Source: Platycnemis pennipes
Taxonomy: Eukaryota; Arthropoda; Insecta; Odonata; Platycnemididae
Direction of reading: 5' to 3'
DNA: 64,000 bases
NCBI GenBank assembly: GCA_933228895.1
Contig: OW121847.1
Span: 90,524,679 to 90,588,678, forward strand
This document shows positions 22,190 through 33,334 of this stretch, piece by piece. Numbering within the stretch: the first letter of the stretch is position 1; each line of letters opens with the position of its first letter. The notes under the pieces were generated by a model. The model searched no databases, was not told where the DNA came from, and worked only from the letters and a program-made list of their open reading frames with translations. Made by a program: the position numbers and the translations under genes.

Positions 22190-24245
22190 GTAAAAATGAT
22201 CTTAGCTGTTAACCTCCCCAAAATAAATAACTTAACTAAGAAACAATTACGCACCAACAAACTGGACTGATCACTCTGATGGGTGATACAGTCAGCCTAT
22301 GTACTTGGGGTCGAGAATTTGAAACCTACTGTAAGGGCAGGTTCAACTTGGACAAACCAAGCCTCTTATCTTAAACGGGTCCAAGGGCAACCATAAGTGT
22401 CGGAAATCAAACTGTATAAGATTTTAATCATTTCCGCCACAGATCAAGAAGATTGGTAGCAGTCTCTTAATCAAGGGAATATTCCCATTTCTTATTCATT
22501 CATTCAGTGGCTAATGCATCGATGAAACGAAAATTGACGCGTCAATTACCGTTAGTTATTTCAAATCGTCTCAATAAGCGCCTCATTGAAGCAGATGAAA
22601 GAGCTTAAATGGGCTACGTGGTAGGCATGTGAGTCACAGCTATAAAATACACACGTTTGACCTAACTCGGGCGTTCCAGAGCCCGAGAGCGCGGGGAAAT
22701 TGGCTCCGAAAGCGTAAACTTTCGTTTTAGGTGTGGGTGGTGAGTAGCATGCATCAAATCAATTTATTGACCGTATAAAGAAAACGCAAAGGAAAACACT
22801 CCAATAGCTGGACTGATTTTTTAAGCACCGCACGTAAAGGAGAAATGCGTAAAGAGTAAGTGGAAAGGGAGCTCACCCGCTAAATATATTGCAACACGCT
22901 GGAAAATCATGCCCACAAATCAAGCATACAGAACACCCTCTGTACAGACGGTTCATAACCTTTATTTTCTAAACTGAGCGAAACCCTCGCACAGAAATTA
23001 GCGGGTTGAGTGAGTGTTGCCTATGTTTGGTCCCTAGTGAAGAACTGATTTTCCCGCCGACTAATACAGAAAGAATGATTGTTCGATGTGTAGGCATGAT
23101 TTTCTAGCGAGTCTGTAGCGTGTGAGCTCCTTCAATGCTAATTTTTCACGCATTTCTCTTTCACGCGTGGCGTTTTTATAAAAATCAGAACGGCCATTGG
23201 AATATTTTCCTTTGTTCACTTTGATGGCCGTAGAACTCAATTTCCCATTTCCTAACCTTAGACGAGGACCGAAATTTCGGATTTTTCTGACAAACAGGAG
23301 TAGTTTTGCTGAAGATCGGGAGCGCATTCAACGGGTTAAGCCCATCAAGGGATTCCTTGCACGCATAAAATGTTGGCCGGAAGGCATCGATGACCACGAA
23401 CAAGCTCAAGGAGCGTAAATACGATCCCCATTGTTTTAGTCTCTGATCGAGGGCTTGGAAAAGTGAGACACCCAAGCATCTTTAAGATTAAGCAAAATAT
23501 GGCATACATTTTCCCTTAACCTGCGTTCGGTTACTCTTATGGCCTCTCATTAACGCACAGGTTAAGAATCGCATCGAAAGGAAAGGATGATAAAATTGCA
23601 TTACATTGCAACACTTTTTACTTTCTTATATACTCAAAAGGGTTTATTTTATTTTAAGGATAATGATGATATTTTTAACTCTAGAGGAGAATCCAAATGA
23701 TGAGCAATGGGTAATTTTTTAAGAATAAGAGAGAAACGGTGAGTTATTGGTCTGTGTAATAGTATGAGTGAGTGAAGCAAAACGTTTAGTTTGTACTGGT
23801 GTTAAAAACTGGTGGCAGTAATTTTCAAAGGAAAAAACCTTAGTAATTATGTAATATTTTTTTCAGCTTTGTGTTAAAGAGAACGGGTTTGTTATACCTG
23901 AGTGACAAAACCATTGGCACTGAGAGATAATTAATAGTGATAATACGTGAAATATGAGCAGAAAGTGTTGTCCACTACATACAATATGAAAATCTATCTT
24001 TTCTGAGGTGTTCGCAATAGTTGAAAACTACTGGAAAGATGCCAAGAAATCACTGGACTTGATAGCTTAAAAAATATTACCATACTATTAAGCGAAGCTA
24101 TTGTAATGATTACGTTATAAATATATTTTATTCGTCCCTTATTACAATTATAGTAACATTTATAGTTAATATACATCACTACCATGAAACAAAACTTAAA
24201 AAAGCGAATACATGTGTGTATTAGCTCCTAACTGGCATTGGAAAG
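22190..24245. other. Intergenic, weak tRNA-like head only
   Basis: A decayed tRNA-like head may lie at about 22275-22350 (TGATACAGTCAGCC, then GGGCAGGTTCAACTTGG). Open frames at 23061-23475 on both strands overlap each other and match nothing known. Confidence 0.35.
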
Positions 24246-24249
24246 GTGA

Positions 24250-24535
24250 CGACAGAGAGAGGAACAAGAGCACTCGATGGGATGAGACCGAGAAATACCC
24301 CGTTATTCTGCTGTTCTACCACCCCACATACGACACTTGAGCCCAAAAGTGTGAAATTCACACATCAATGTATAAGGGCCAGTTCCTTTCCACTTACTGT
24401 CTGCAGTATCCCAGTGGCCCCCAGTTTGGCTGTAGGTACATGCCCAGAAGTTTCTCCTGGAATTAAAATCCGAAACCTCCGGTCAGCAGCACAATGCTCT
24501 ATCCACTGGACTACTAGGCTCTCAAAGATGCAGCA
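24250..24535 (-). mobile_element. SINE family S2, copy 3
   Basis: On the minus strand: box A-like TAGTCCAGTGGATAGAGCAT, then GGAGGTTTCGGATTTTAATT as a diverged box B. The complement of GTGTGAAATTCACACAT marks the family body near 24350. Confidence 0.6.
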
Positions 24536-24539
24536 GTAG

Positions 24540-27538
24540 TAATGAATATAAAAATTTTAACTCTAAATTCGACTTACTCATTTTATGGAAAGCCTAATTC
24601 CATGAATTTATAAAGTTTCTACAGTGTCCATTTTGTTTTTCTCGCAAGTAAATCATTTGCAGAACGCGCTTTTATTACAATTAGCATTGAAGGAAGACCT
24701 ATAGATAATTTATCATAGAGTAAAAAGGAGGTTTCTCACCTTGATTAAAGGATTTGTTTTCGCTTTAACGTGATACAATATTTGTATACATTAAAAAAGA
24801 GACTTTTTCAAAAACACTATTGGGTGTATATCCCAAATGGAAACGCTGGCCATGGTTATGCTTCTCCAATGAAAATAAATTTTATACTCCCTGTGAAAAA
24901 CTTGTAAAGAGCTTTATTGGAGTATATGAGCCGTGGTAGCAAATTTATTTTCTTTCATAAGTTTCAAAATTACAAATTTCAATTTCAGCACGGGTGGGTA
25001 ACTCACAGTTGCTGGGCAAGGAATCGAAGTACTACATGCCATGCGTTCTAACAATTTTAATTTTGCGTCGCACTTTCCTTCCTTTGAATAACCAAGCACA
25101 GTCGTACGTATTTACGATATTTGCGTTACACGGAAATCATGATTGTATATCATACTCATCGTCCCAACCAGTAGGTTTTGAAGTCCCACTAGTGGAACGC
25201 GTCCCACCGGTTGGGAAACACTTCTGTGAGTCATAATAGTTTGAAGTGATGTATACCTCATCTTTGTACTCCTTGTCAGAGAGAACAGAAAAGGCAGCGG
25301 ATTTCCCGCAATCCGTAACGCAATAGACTTTTTCCTGGTATTCCCTCCCCTAAGAAAGTACAAGAATGAGACAGTTGAGGACGGCTTGACGTACCGGAAA
25401 CTAAAAAAGTAGCGTTATTTCTCTGTATCACTGATGGCACATGACACATCGTTGCCTGGAGCACGGTTCCGGTAGAAGAGGAACGCAAATATGAGAATTA
25501 TTAAAGTCATGTATCTTCATAATCATAGGTTTCCAGGTCACTTCACACGTGCTTTCAAAATGTATGCGAGTTTGGGGGAGTTCAGGTCCGGATCACTTCA
25601 TCCCAACTTCCGCCATAGCTATCTGAAAAGGTGACAGAAAGGGAACCCCTTTCCGCCCAGTTGCCTTTTTATTCAAAACTGGTGAGGTAGTATTTTTTTT
25701 AATTGAAATTTTTCATGATCCTCTACATATAGATTCACAGAATAGTTAGCGAAAGAGATTTTACGAGTACACCACCATAAAAATATGTACCTACACTAGG
25801 TACCCAGCTTATAAAGAATAATCATCATTGTTATGTGTGAATTTTGTTACTTATTAATTAACTGATTTTTGCTCTCAACGCCCGGAGGAAATATCGTTGC
25901 ACAGCCTGACCATGAGCCCTCATAATTACTTGATGATGATTACTAAATGAAATAGGTTGACAGATTTTTATTATTTTCGTGGTGTCGTAGTTTCCAGCTA
26001 ATAAATTTGTAACCTCATTGTTACAGAAGAGACGGCTTTACTGATTGAGTTTGATTTGAGCTTGGCACTTTATGGCTCCGGGATATGGAATATGGGGAAA
26101 TCTACGTTCAACACGAAGACTGATCTGATCGGTGAGGGCAGAGCTCGCCAAGTACTAAGTAAGCTCAACGGAGTGTGAGATTAGCGTTTCGAGGTAGAGG
26201 CACAGAACATTTATCTGTGGTAGGAGGGTGAGTGCTGTGCCTAGCAGTCCTTTTTTTACGCCGCCTGTAAATTCTCATTTAGGTCTAGTGTCCATTATAT
26301 CACACAGCTTGTGTTTATTTGGATGTTTCAAAGGTCTTTCCTGGATTCCAACCTCCAGTTGGTGAACCCAATGTACACACATGCTTATAAGTAGAAGGGA
26401 AATTGAAGGGAAGGCTTCTGAAATGTGACTGTGTAGAAGAAAGGAAAAAATACACCAGCTGGAAAGGAAGCAAATGAGAAAGTACAATGGATATTAGGAA
26501 AAGTTAATAGATAAATTAGGAGGGTGAGTACGAGGAAAACAAATAATTAGAGGCGGTGAACTTTTGAGGTAGGTTAAAACGGAGAAATACTCTGAATAGG
26601 AAAGAGGAGAATGGGCATTTTAGACGGAATGGAAATAGAAAGTTAGCCAGCTTGAAAGGAGAAGTAGTGTCGTGTAGGGAAGGTTCAATATATTACGTTG
26701 AGAAGATATATAGCAGAGTACCAGAATTCAATCACACACCAAGCTCACCACTACTAGTATCATGCTCGAAACGGTAGATAATCCATGTTAATAATAATTC
26801 TGGCTTCATGTACCCACAGAATGACTCAAATGTTCATCATCAAATTCATCATCAGTCATCTAATACTGGATAACTTCTTCATGACTAAACAATTTTACTC
26901 TTGGCTTCAACGTTGGTTTAAAATATTATTATGTAAAAAAGGTTGATTGTTATAAAAGATCAAATTCAATGGCAATAAACTGCCATTGACTTCCTCACCT
27001 TACACGCTTGATGTATAATTCTATAATTGTGTATTTATGATTAATTTTTACATAAATAAATGTGCCAAATAAACAACAAAATGGAATCAAGTAACATTAG
27101 TGCGGCAACATCTTAATGACTCCTGGAAAACAGGGGATGTAGCCAGAGAGAAAAAATCGAGTGGCGGGAATTAGAAATGACGAGCACGTGATATTGTCGG
27201 CGCTTTGTTCTTTAGGACAGTGCTCACGATCACAGAATGCTCAAGTAAGCGACGAGATTACAGCTACCCCATAAAAAAGTGAGCAAATCGGAGTAGGAAA
27301 TTCACCAGCTTCACACATGTCAGAAAAGGCTATGTTTTCCTTGCAAAACTCGGAAAAAATGAGGGGTAAGACTATAAAAAACTACATCACGTACAAGAGC
27401 AATAAATATTTATTTCTCATTTGCAGAAAACTTTTAAGCTTTTTGTCTCTGCAGCGAATGAAGTAGACCTCCGGAATGAGAATCATGAGAGTCTCAATTA
27501 AAAGAAAAACTCCGAGTGGTGGGAAACATAGCATCAAA
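24540..27538. other. Intergenic; possible hAT-type end near 25.2 kb
   Basis: An inverted pair TCCCAACC/GGTTGGGA lies within 25160-25215. The minus strand starts GTGTTTCCCAACCGGTGGGA, a style seen at the ends of some hAT transposons, but no second end or duplication was found. Otherwise nothing is recognised in these 3 kb. Confidence 0.3.
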
Positions 27539-27550
27539 GAGCCTATACCA

Positions 27551-27768
27551 CGTATAGGTAAAATAAAATACTATGTACATTCCACACTATTTTTAATTCA
27601 CCGACCCCGGTTTCTGTGTCAGAAAATTTCTTGACCCAGAAAATGTCTACGGAGTAGACGAAACCCAGGTCGGTGAATTCAAAATAGTGTGGTATATACA
27701 TAGTATTTTATTTTACTTTTACGTAAACATGCAGTTTCACCACTTTACGCCTGAAACTGTGCAGTTTA
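27551..27768 (-). mobile_element. Foldback Penelope-type element C
   Basis: Arms of about 57 nt (27558-27614 and 27660-27716) are inverted copies sharing the words TACTATGTA, CACACTATTTT and AATTCACCGACC. A 52-nt extension lies on the right only (27717-27768) and contains TACGCCTGAAAC, identical to the complement in element A. AGCCTATACCA flanks the unit (27540-27550 and 27769-27779), an 11-bp target-site duplication. The extension is on the opposite side from A and B, so C is drawn as inserted in the reverse orientation. No coding capacity. Confidence 0.78.
27634..27674 (+). ncRNA. Hammerhead-ribozyme-like motif in element C
   Basis: Stem II is a perfect 6-bp GTCTAC/GTAGAC with a GGA loop (27645-27659). 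GAAA follows at 27660-27663, then CCCAGG as stem III with loop and TC at 27670-27671. Stem I is ACC (27634-27636) with GGT (27672-27674). The CUGANGA box has decayed to CAGAAAA (27637-27643), so this copy is probably inactive although its scaffold is intact. Confidence 0.5.
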
Positions 27769-28049
27769 AGCCTATACCAGTTGATTTTCGTCGGAAAATC
27801 CTAATCGTAAGCTATTCATGAGTTGCAATACCTCAGCTTGTGGATACCGCGCGCTCCACTTCGGGAACAAAAACACAGACTAGAATTCAAAATCAGAGGC
27901 ATAGTCCAATTGGAAGAGTGAGCGGTATACGTCACGTGCGTCAACACTTTTCGCACGCTTCCTATTTTTTATTTCTCGCTTCTTTGCAAAAAAAAACTCG
28001 TTTCTTCTCTCTCCGTCTTTCTTGGAAATTTTTTATTCCTTTGACGTCT

Positions 28050-28145
28050 CACGGGAATTAGGTTGGTGTGGTAGCCACAAAACTGGCTTCCAATTCTGAT
28101 GTCCCGCGTTTGAATACCAGCAGAGATTTCTCAGCGAAATACCCA
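28050..28145 (+). mobile_element. SINE family S1, copy 7 (head only)
   Basis: TTGGTGTGGTAGCCACAAAA resembles the S1 box A region and GCGTTTGAATACCAGC the box B, followed by GAGATTTCTC. The body is not recognisable. Confidence 0.45.
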
Positions 28146-28915
28146 CCATTACATGAGAGTTTAAATGTTTCGTCGAGACCAGAAGCCAATTTGTTGGTTG
28201 ATGCCATGGTAGATATATTCAACTTTTGACCCTTCGATTCCTTCTCATAAGAGTAGAATGCTTTAACTACTTTCAAAACGCAGCAGATAGCAAAATATTC
28301 ACCACCTAAAGATGCTTTACTTTAAAAAAACTAGTGGTATTAAATAAAATTGAGCAGAGGGACACTACAGTTTGATAACTTACTCTCAACTTTCCATTAC
28401 AGAATTTCACAAAGGGTGGGCCTCATCCATCAACCAAGTATGCTGAATTTAATCCCATGTGATTGGTTGAATACTACCAATTCACATTATGAAAAATCTG
28501 TTCCTACAATCAATTAAAAATTACAGACATGAAAAACCAAGGCTAATTGGCTTCAAGTCCCATCTCGGGGAAAGACGTGTTCAACTTGGAACAAAGCTTC
28601 GTGTAGATGCTGCCGTAGACTATTTGAGTACTTCATGATCGAACTACTTTCTAATTGTTGCAAGGTTTCTAAATCTTTCATTAAGGTAAGAGTAAAAACA
28701 AGCTATCGTCACCACCTGTGACAGTGTCATGGATATTTCTTCCGCTCAAATTCTATCGGTATCAATGACGTTAACTCCTTTAGAGGCGCGTTTCTTGCAC
28801 TAATCGGCCTGACGAATTGTTGTACTAATAGTAATTAGTGACATGAAACTTTGAAGAACGGCATCACGTTTCCGCATTCCAGAACGCAATTAAAATACGA
28901 AGACAATGCGATAGG
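28146..28915. other. Intergenic, nothing recognised
   Basis: No recognisable gene or repeat. CAAGTCCCATCTCGGGG near 28555 may be a stray box B. Confidence 0.4.
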
Positions 28916-28921
28916 GCGCGT

Positions 28922-28957
28922 TATAAAAACCCATGATCGGACCCCTATAGTCACTCA
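28922..28957 (+). promoter_or_regulatory. Possible core promoter (TATA box and initiator)
   Basis: TATAAAAA at 28922 and the initiator TCACTC with its A at 28953 are 31 nt apart, the usual arthropod spacing. An ATG follows at 28961 and opens 50 codons of unknown type; a GTAAGA donor-like site is at 29110. The surrounding 28.9-29.3 kb has more CG than its neighbours. No recognisable product supports a gene. Confidence 0.3.
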
Positions 28958-29309
28958 CAATGCTCCTTAGCAAGCAAGAAAATGATCCAAAAACGTTTCT
29001 AGGAACGCTCCTATCAAAGAGAGATATTTGGAACCTGCCGACCGCAATCACTCACTGCATGAATGCCTCCGGGAGAGAGGGAGCTTACCGTGTTCCATGG
29101 AGAGCATAAGTAAGATCACCACTGGAGCGAGAATATTGCTGCGGAGTGCCTCGGCAAAAAAGGGCGGCGGCGTTGCTTGGGTCCACGGGCGGAGATGGGG
29201 GAATGAATGCCCACCTTGTGAAGGTGACGAAAGTGTTTCATTTCACTCATTGACGCGGTTTCTGAAGACCACGCTGAGATATAGGTATATTCGACTATAA
29301 TAACGCGGC

Positions 29310-30008
29310 TCGAGAAGTGCAAACAACACATTCGCTTAGATCTTGATTTCACCCTGGAATTTCAATGGAAAGGCGATATTCGAATGAATAGCTGCCTCCT
29401 ACCTTGTATTGCTGTCTCAATAATAGCAAAATTACCATCATTAAGTATATAAATAAGATAATAAAGTTTCCGTTTTTAATTTTAAGACGATATAAGAAAT
29501 AGCATATATGAGACGTCCTTTTATGAAACCGTTTTACATTCATGATGATAAAATAGGTACTCAAAAATTGCAAGGACTGTATGACATACCTAGGATAGTG
29601 GGTTTAAGTCCCACCTTCGGTAGGGGCGTAGTGATTTCTTTAGCTATTGCGTCGTTGATTTAAAAAAAATCATGAGTTCTAACCTAATTTATTGAAGTTC
29701 AATTCTGAACATCCCGCCTTCGAGATTGTATACAAACGACTCGAGGTCAAAAACAATCGAAATAAATATCCAATCGAAAGTATAAAAAAATTACAGGCAC
29801 ATTCATTTAACAGATATTGAGTACCAACAGATTTTTCTCTAAACTTATTTATTCTGCGACCATGGGTTCAGAAATTGCTCTTCAGCGTTGAAAATAAAAA
29901 TAAACGCAAATCATTGTGAAATATAATGAAGAATTAGACACGGGTTTTCGGTGCTCCAACTACTGAAGTTATATTGCACCGTCTAATCCAAGCTAACAAC
30001 ACAAAGTC
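29310..30008. other. Intergenic, nothing recognised
   Basis: A lone box B-like GTGGGTTTAAGTCCCACC near 29600 may be the remains of a tRNA-derived repeat. Nothing else was recognised. Confidence 0.4.
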
Positions 30009-30011
30009 AAT

Positions 30012-30100
30012 CACGTCACCCATGGTTGAGGCGGGATTCAAACCCGAGTCTTTTTGCTTCCCAATCCTGGATGGACCTGGCTACCATAACCGGTAACTTG
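30012..30100 (-). mobile_element. SINE family S1, copy 8 (head only)
   Basis: Complement of a box B (GGGATTCAAACCCGAG) and of the box A region (GGACCTGGCTACCATAACC), correctly spaced on the minus strand. The body is absent. Confidence 0.5.
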
Positions 30101-30104
30101 GGAA

Positions 30105-31160
30105 AAAAACTAAGTTTCTCATTTTCTATTGTGGTTTGACTCTTCTAAGTGAAGCCTGAATCCATTTTCAATATTTTAAACTTGTTATCTACAAATTATT
30201 TTTTCAAAGTAAAGAAGAAACGATTTGCAGTTTAAAAATTGGCCTTTTCAGAGCTAGGAGTACCGTAACAAGCCTTTCAGCCGAACTAAAATCAAGTAGT
30301 ATTGAGATTTCGGAAACTATCCGAGAATACATTACGAGGAAGACTCCTGCATACGCTCACAGAGGAAAGCAGGCACTTACTCCAAAATTTATATTTATAT
30401 ACACAATGCACAAACTTCTGTCCAGAAGTATCCATTTACCAGCTGAGTATCAAATGAAAGTGTTAGTTGATCAGCGGGACATTACGAACAGAACTCGTCA
30501 AGTTAATTAAAACGTATGATCAACTTTATTTACAGTTATTGACCAAAACTTATCAAAAAAATGAACTAATAAAAATACAGCAGTCAACTTTTCTAATGTT
30601 CTGAATGATCAAATGTTTTGAAAAATGTTTACGAAATACATCAATTCGTGTATTTTATGCTATTGATAAATTGTCATAGTGTGAAAAGTCATACCGTAAT
30701 TCGTCAGTGAAAAGTTTTACGATTCGTGCTCTTATTTTGAAACTTTAAAACTTGGGGTTGGAAGGAAGTTGCTTATTAGGAAACAAAGTGATGCCTAAAG
30801 AATATGGCGGCGGAGACTATGACGCTGAAGAAGAGAAAGAAGGGCATAATTGAGAGGGATAAATGATGGAGTTAAATGCATCAAAGTTTTCGGTTAACCT
30901 GCCTACGAATACTCTCCAAGGACTACTGCCTATAAATATTCACTCAAAATAATCCACACTCAGTAGATAACGTAATCAACTTTCGTATCAAAGCATTGGA
31001 AATATGCCTCCATCATATGGTGTTACGCAAAAAATTTCCGCTTCAGTGAGAAATACAACAGTACCAAACCAAACAGATAGATAGTCAAAAGCATGATCGT
31101 ACTATCGGCATCAACCATGAAAGAAAAAAATACGCTGAGGTTTTCCTGAAGGATAGTTAC
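30105..31160. other. Intergenic, nothing recognised
   Basis: AT-rich, no recognisable gene, RNA or repeat. Confidence 0.45.
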
Positions 31161-31256
31161 AAGCCAATAGCGTGATTTTCTGGTGAAGGTTTTCGCGGAG
31201 TTCCGATGATTGTAAAACGCTTTCGGGAGTCTGCCGCGTTATCATTCTGATAAAAT

Positions 31257-31296
31257 GGCGACGTTTCACTCACTCTACTGCAGGCATCCTCAGGCC
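31257..31296 (-). ncRNA. Hammerhead-ribozyme-like motif, left arm of element E
   Basis: Read on the minus strand: GGC, CTGAGGA (31287-31293), T, a stem II region ending in GAGT, GAAA, CGTC, GCC. The GGC and GCC can pair as a 3-bp stem I. ACGU between GAA and C is the minimal stem III often seen in Penelope-type hammerheads. Stem II has one mismatch. Confidence 0.5.
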
Positions 31297-31423
31297 AAGC
31301 TGAAGTGAAAAATGCTTCGAAGTTGACGCTTATTTATACTCGTCTTCTGAGGTTGCTGCTGCTCGCTGATTGGCTGATGATGTTCGTGTGAATACTCGTT
31401 TCCACATGTTGGAGAGTGGGTAG

Positions 31424-31833
31424 CTATTCTCTCTAACCACGGAGAAAATATCGCGAGTTCTCGCGAAGCATAATATACAAACTAGATTCGGATGCGACAG
31501 TACATTATCCAGTCTTCTCATCAGAGCGAAGGATCTCCTCCCACCCGGATTCCATGATGGCGTTTACGAGGTTCTCTGCAGCTGTGGAAAATCCTACGTA
31601 GGGAAACAAAGAGAGTTGTACAATGCGGAATGAAAGAATATTCACGAGCCCTCAAAAACGGACAAGGGGAGAAATCGGCCATTGCGGAGCACGTTCCGAT
31701 GGAACCTAACCACTCCGTGAATTTAATGGAACCAAAATTCCTCGCGAGGGAGAAGCGCCATTTCCCTAGAATTATAAGGGAAGCAATTGACATTTCCAAG
31801 AGGCCCAAAAACATGAATAGAGAGGATAGCTAA
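31424..31833 (+). pseudogene. Penelope-like GIY-YIG endonuclease reading frame, frameshifted
   Basis: Frame one (from 31424) reads TEKISRVLAKHNIQTRFGCD, then LLIRAKDLLPPGFHDG and the nuclease core GVYEVLCSCGKSYVG, with GVY and YVG at the family spacing and the CSC cysteines typical of Penelope-like proteins. It hits a TGA near 31628. A one-base shift there continues in a second frame: KEYSRALKNGQGEKSAIAEH, LAREKRHFPRIIREAIDI, KRPKNMNREDS, then TAG-type stop by 31833. Together this is the linker plus the whole GIY-YIG domain, about 135 residues. In intact elements it follows a reverse transcriptase, which is missing here. The frameshift makes a working protein unlikely. Confidence 0.85.
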
Positions 31834-31954
31834 CCACTCTCCAACACGTGGAAACGAGTATTCACACGAACATCAACTGCCAATCAGCGAGGAGCGGCCA
31901 CCTGAGAAGGCGAGTATAAATAAGCGTCAACTTCGAAGCATTTTTCACTTCAGC

Positions 31955-31997
31955 CTAGACTGAGGACGCCCGCAGTAGAGTGGGTGAAACGTCGCCA
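31955..31997 (+). ncRNA. Hammerhead-ribozyme-like motif, right arm of element E
   Basis: CTGAGGA (31960-31966), one extra base, stem II GCCC/GGGT (31968-31971 with 31982-31985), GAAA at 31986-31989 and CGTC at 31990-31993 give the core and the minimal ACGU stem III. Stem I pairs less well than in the left arm. It lies 3' of the endonuclease frame on the same strand. Confidence 0.5.
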
Positions 31998-32054
31998 TTT
32001 TATCGGAATGAGAACGCTGAAGACTCCTGAAAGCTTTTTACAATCAATAGCGTC

Positions 32055-32390
32055 ATTCTTTTCCACGCTGGCCTATGATATCTCCAACCGAATTCCACTT
32101 TCCGTGCCAGAAAGAAAAAGGGTAAGGCAACTGCATCCTCTATCTCTGAGATATGTAAATACTCTTCACCTTTGATAATAAAGAGTGTTTTTCCAAATAT
32201 CGTAGGTTCTTCGGCAGGTACAGCCTGATTCACTTCCTCCTTATCCAGTAGGCATTCCTGTGGCGTAATTTTACGAATGTTCTACACTATTGAACTCTTT
32301 ACATTTTTTACTTTCCCGCGTGCTGTTCAAAATGCTTATTCATTTCCTCTCTCTCCCTTTTACCGGTTATCCTCCTTTCAATAGCTTCCT
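32055..32390. other. Intergenic, nothing recognised
   Basis: An AATAAA occurs near 32177 downstream of element E. No gene was recognised. Confidence 0.4.
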
Positions 32391-32394
32391 TCAA

Positions 32395-32462
32395 GAGACC
32401 ACCACCACCTGAGGGTTCCACCCAAGGTTTAGTCTGGTTAGTGAGGGTATAGTTCGCCAAGT
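32395..32462 (-). mobile_element. SINE family S2, 3' fragment
   Basis: The complement of this stretch reads GGCGAACTATACCCTCACTA, a diverged form of the S2 end GGTGAGCTCTACCCTCACCT, followed by the expected AAACCTTGGGTGG. Confidence 0.45.
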
Positions 32463-32464
32463 GT

Positions 32465-33118
32465 AGTATAAATATTCGTACGTAGTATAAAACATACGAG
32501 AAGTAAGCTGTCACTGTAAAAATAATGTAGACCTGGATTTGACGCTCTCCTCATTAGCATTGGCCCAGTTTGGTAGAACATATAATGTATCGTTGGAAAG
32601 AAAATCCTTCTTACAAATGGCATGTATTTTGAGCTGACGTCATCCCACTGTTTGATATGTCAACATGAATAAAATCATAACTCGGTAAAAACACTCGGTT
32701 TCACGAATTGGTCATGTTTAAAACATCGAAGAACAGCAATCGAGCATTATAAAAAAACCAAAATTTTACGTCAGTAAAAATATATCACCCTAAAGAAATC
32801 TCTCTGTTTTGAAGGCCCGTCCATTTTTTAAATTGAAGTTTGATAAGAGTTGATTAAAATTAAAGAATCAAAATTAGATTGAAGCATACAAATTTTCCTC
32901 GAGAGAATTGGCATTTAAACAGGCTCTACTTTGAAAAATTAACAAAAAATTAAAGCGGTAGCGAGTATTCTCAGAAAAATCGGAGCAGAGATATAAAAGT
33001 GACGTCTGACAGAAAAACTTTACGTAAAAACGTACGTCACTTTTTCACAAAGTATCACCTGACTCGATTAAATTCAATGGGGTCTTGTTTATGAAAAGTA
33101 CAAATAGTAAGCAATAAG
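32465..33118. other. Intergenic, nothing recognised
   Basis: AT-rich, no recognisable gene or repeat. Confidence 0.45.
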
Positions 33119-33121
33119 CCC

Positions 33122-33332
33122 TACGGCGTGTGAAATTCATATATTAGGGGGCAATTCCTTCCCTGATATCGACAGTGAATGCCCAGGGATCTGGTTCTAG
33201 TTCCCGGGAAATCACCCAGCATGGGCTAAATTGCACATGTCAAACGGCTTCTCCTGGCTTCGAAACCGGGACCTGCGGTTAGCAGCTCAAACCGAAACCC
33301 ACTGGTCTAACACGTGGTCTTCAAGGGACCTT
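33122..33332 (-). mobile_element. SINE family S2, copy 4
   Basis: Shares GTGTGAAATTCATATATTAG and GGGGCAATTCCTTCCCTGA with the S2 body at 24.35 kb, and ends in a decayed head (TTCGAAACCGGGACCTGCGG) on the minus strand. Confidence 0.55.
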
Positions 33333-33334
33333 TA

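Larger units (their letters stand above)
31174..32044 (+). mobile_element. Penelope-like element with inverted arms (element E)
   Basis: Inverted arms of about 213 nt lie at 31207-31420 and 31834-32046, roughly 90% identical by eye. The loop between them is filled almost entirely by a GIY-YIG endonuclease reading frame. CAATAGCGT occurs on both sides (31165-31173 and 32045-32053) and may be part of a longer, imperfect target-site duplication. About 33 nt of extra sequence lies outside the arm on the left. The plan matches the short elements A-C with a coding loop added. No reverse transcriptase is present, so the copy cannot move by itself. Confidence 0.8.

Noticed and set aside
25160..25222. 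A second hAT-type transposon
   Set aside because: One plausible end (GTTTCCCAACCGGTGGG on the minus strand) was seen, but no matching opposite end or 8-bp duplication could be found.
10302..27716. Foldback elements as ordinary MITEs or as bacterial-type terminators
   Set aside because: The one-sided extension, the variable 10-13 bp duplications and the hammerhead-like cores do not fit TA, TTA or 8-bp DNA transposon families. The eukaryotic setting excludes rho-independent terminators.
31521..31814. Minus-strand open frame of 97 codons
   Set aside because: It is antisense to the GIY-YIG frame of element E, which has clear homology on the plus strand.
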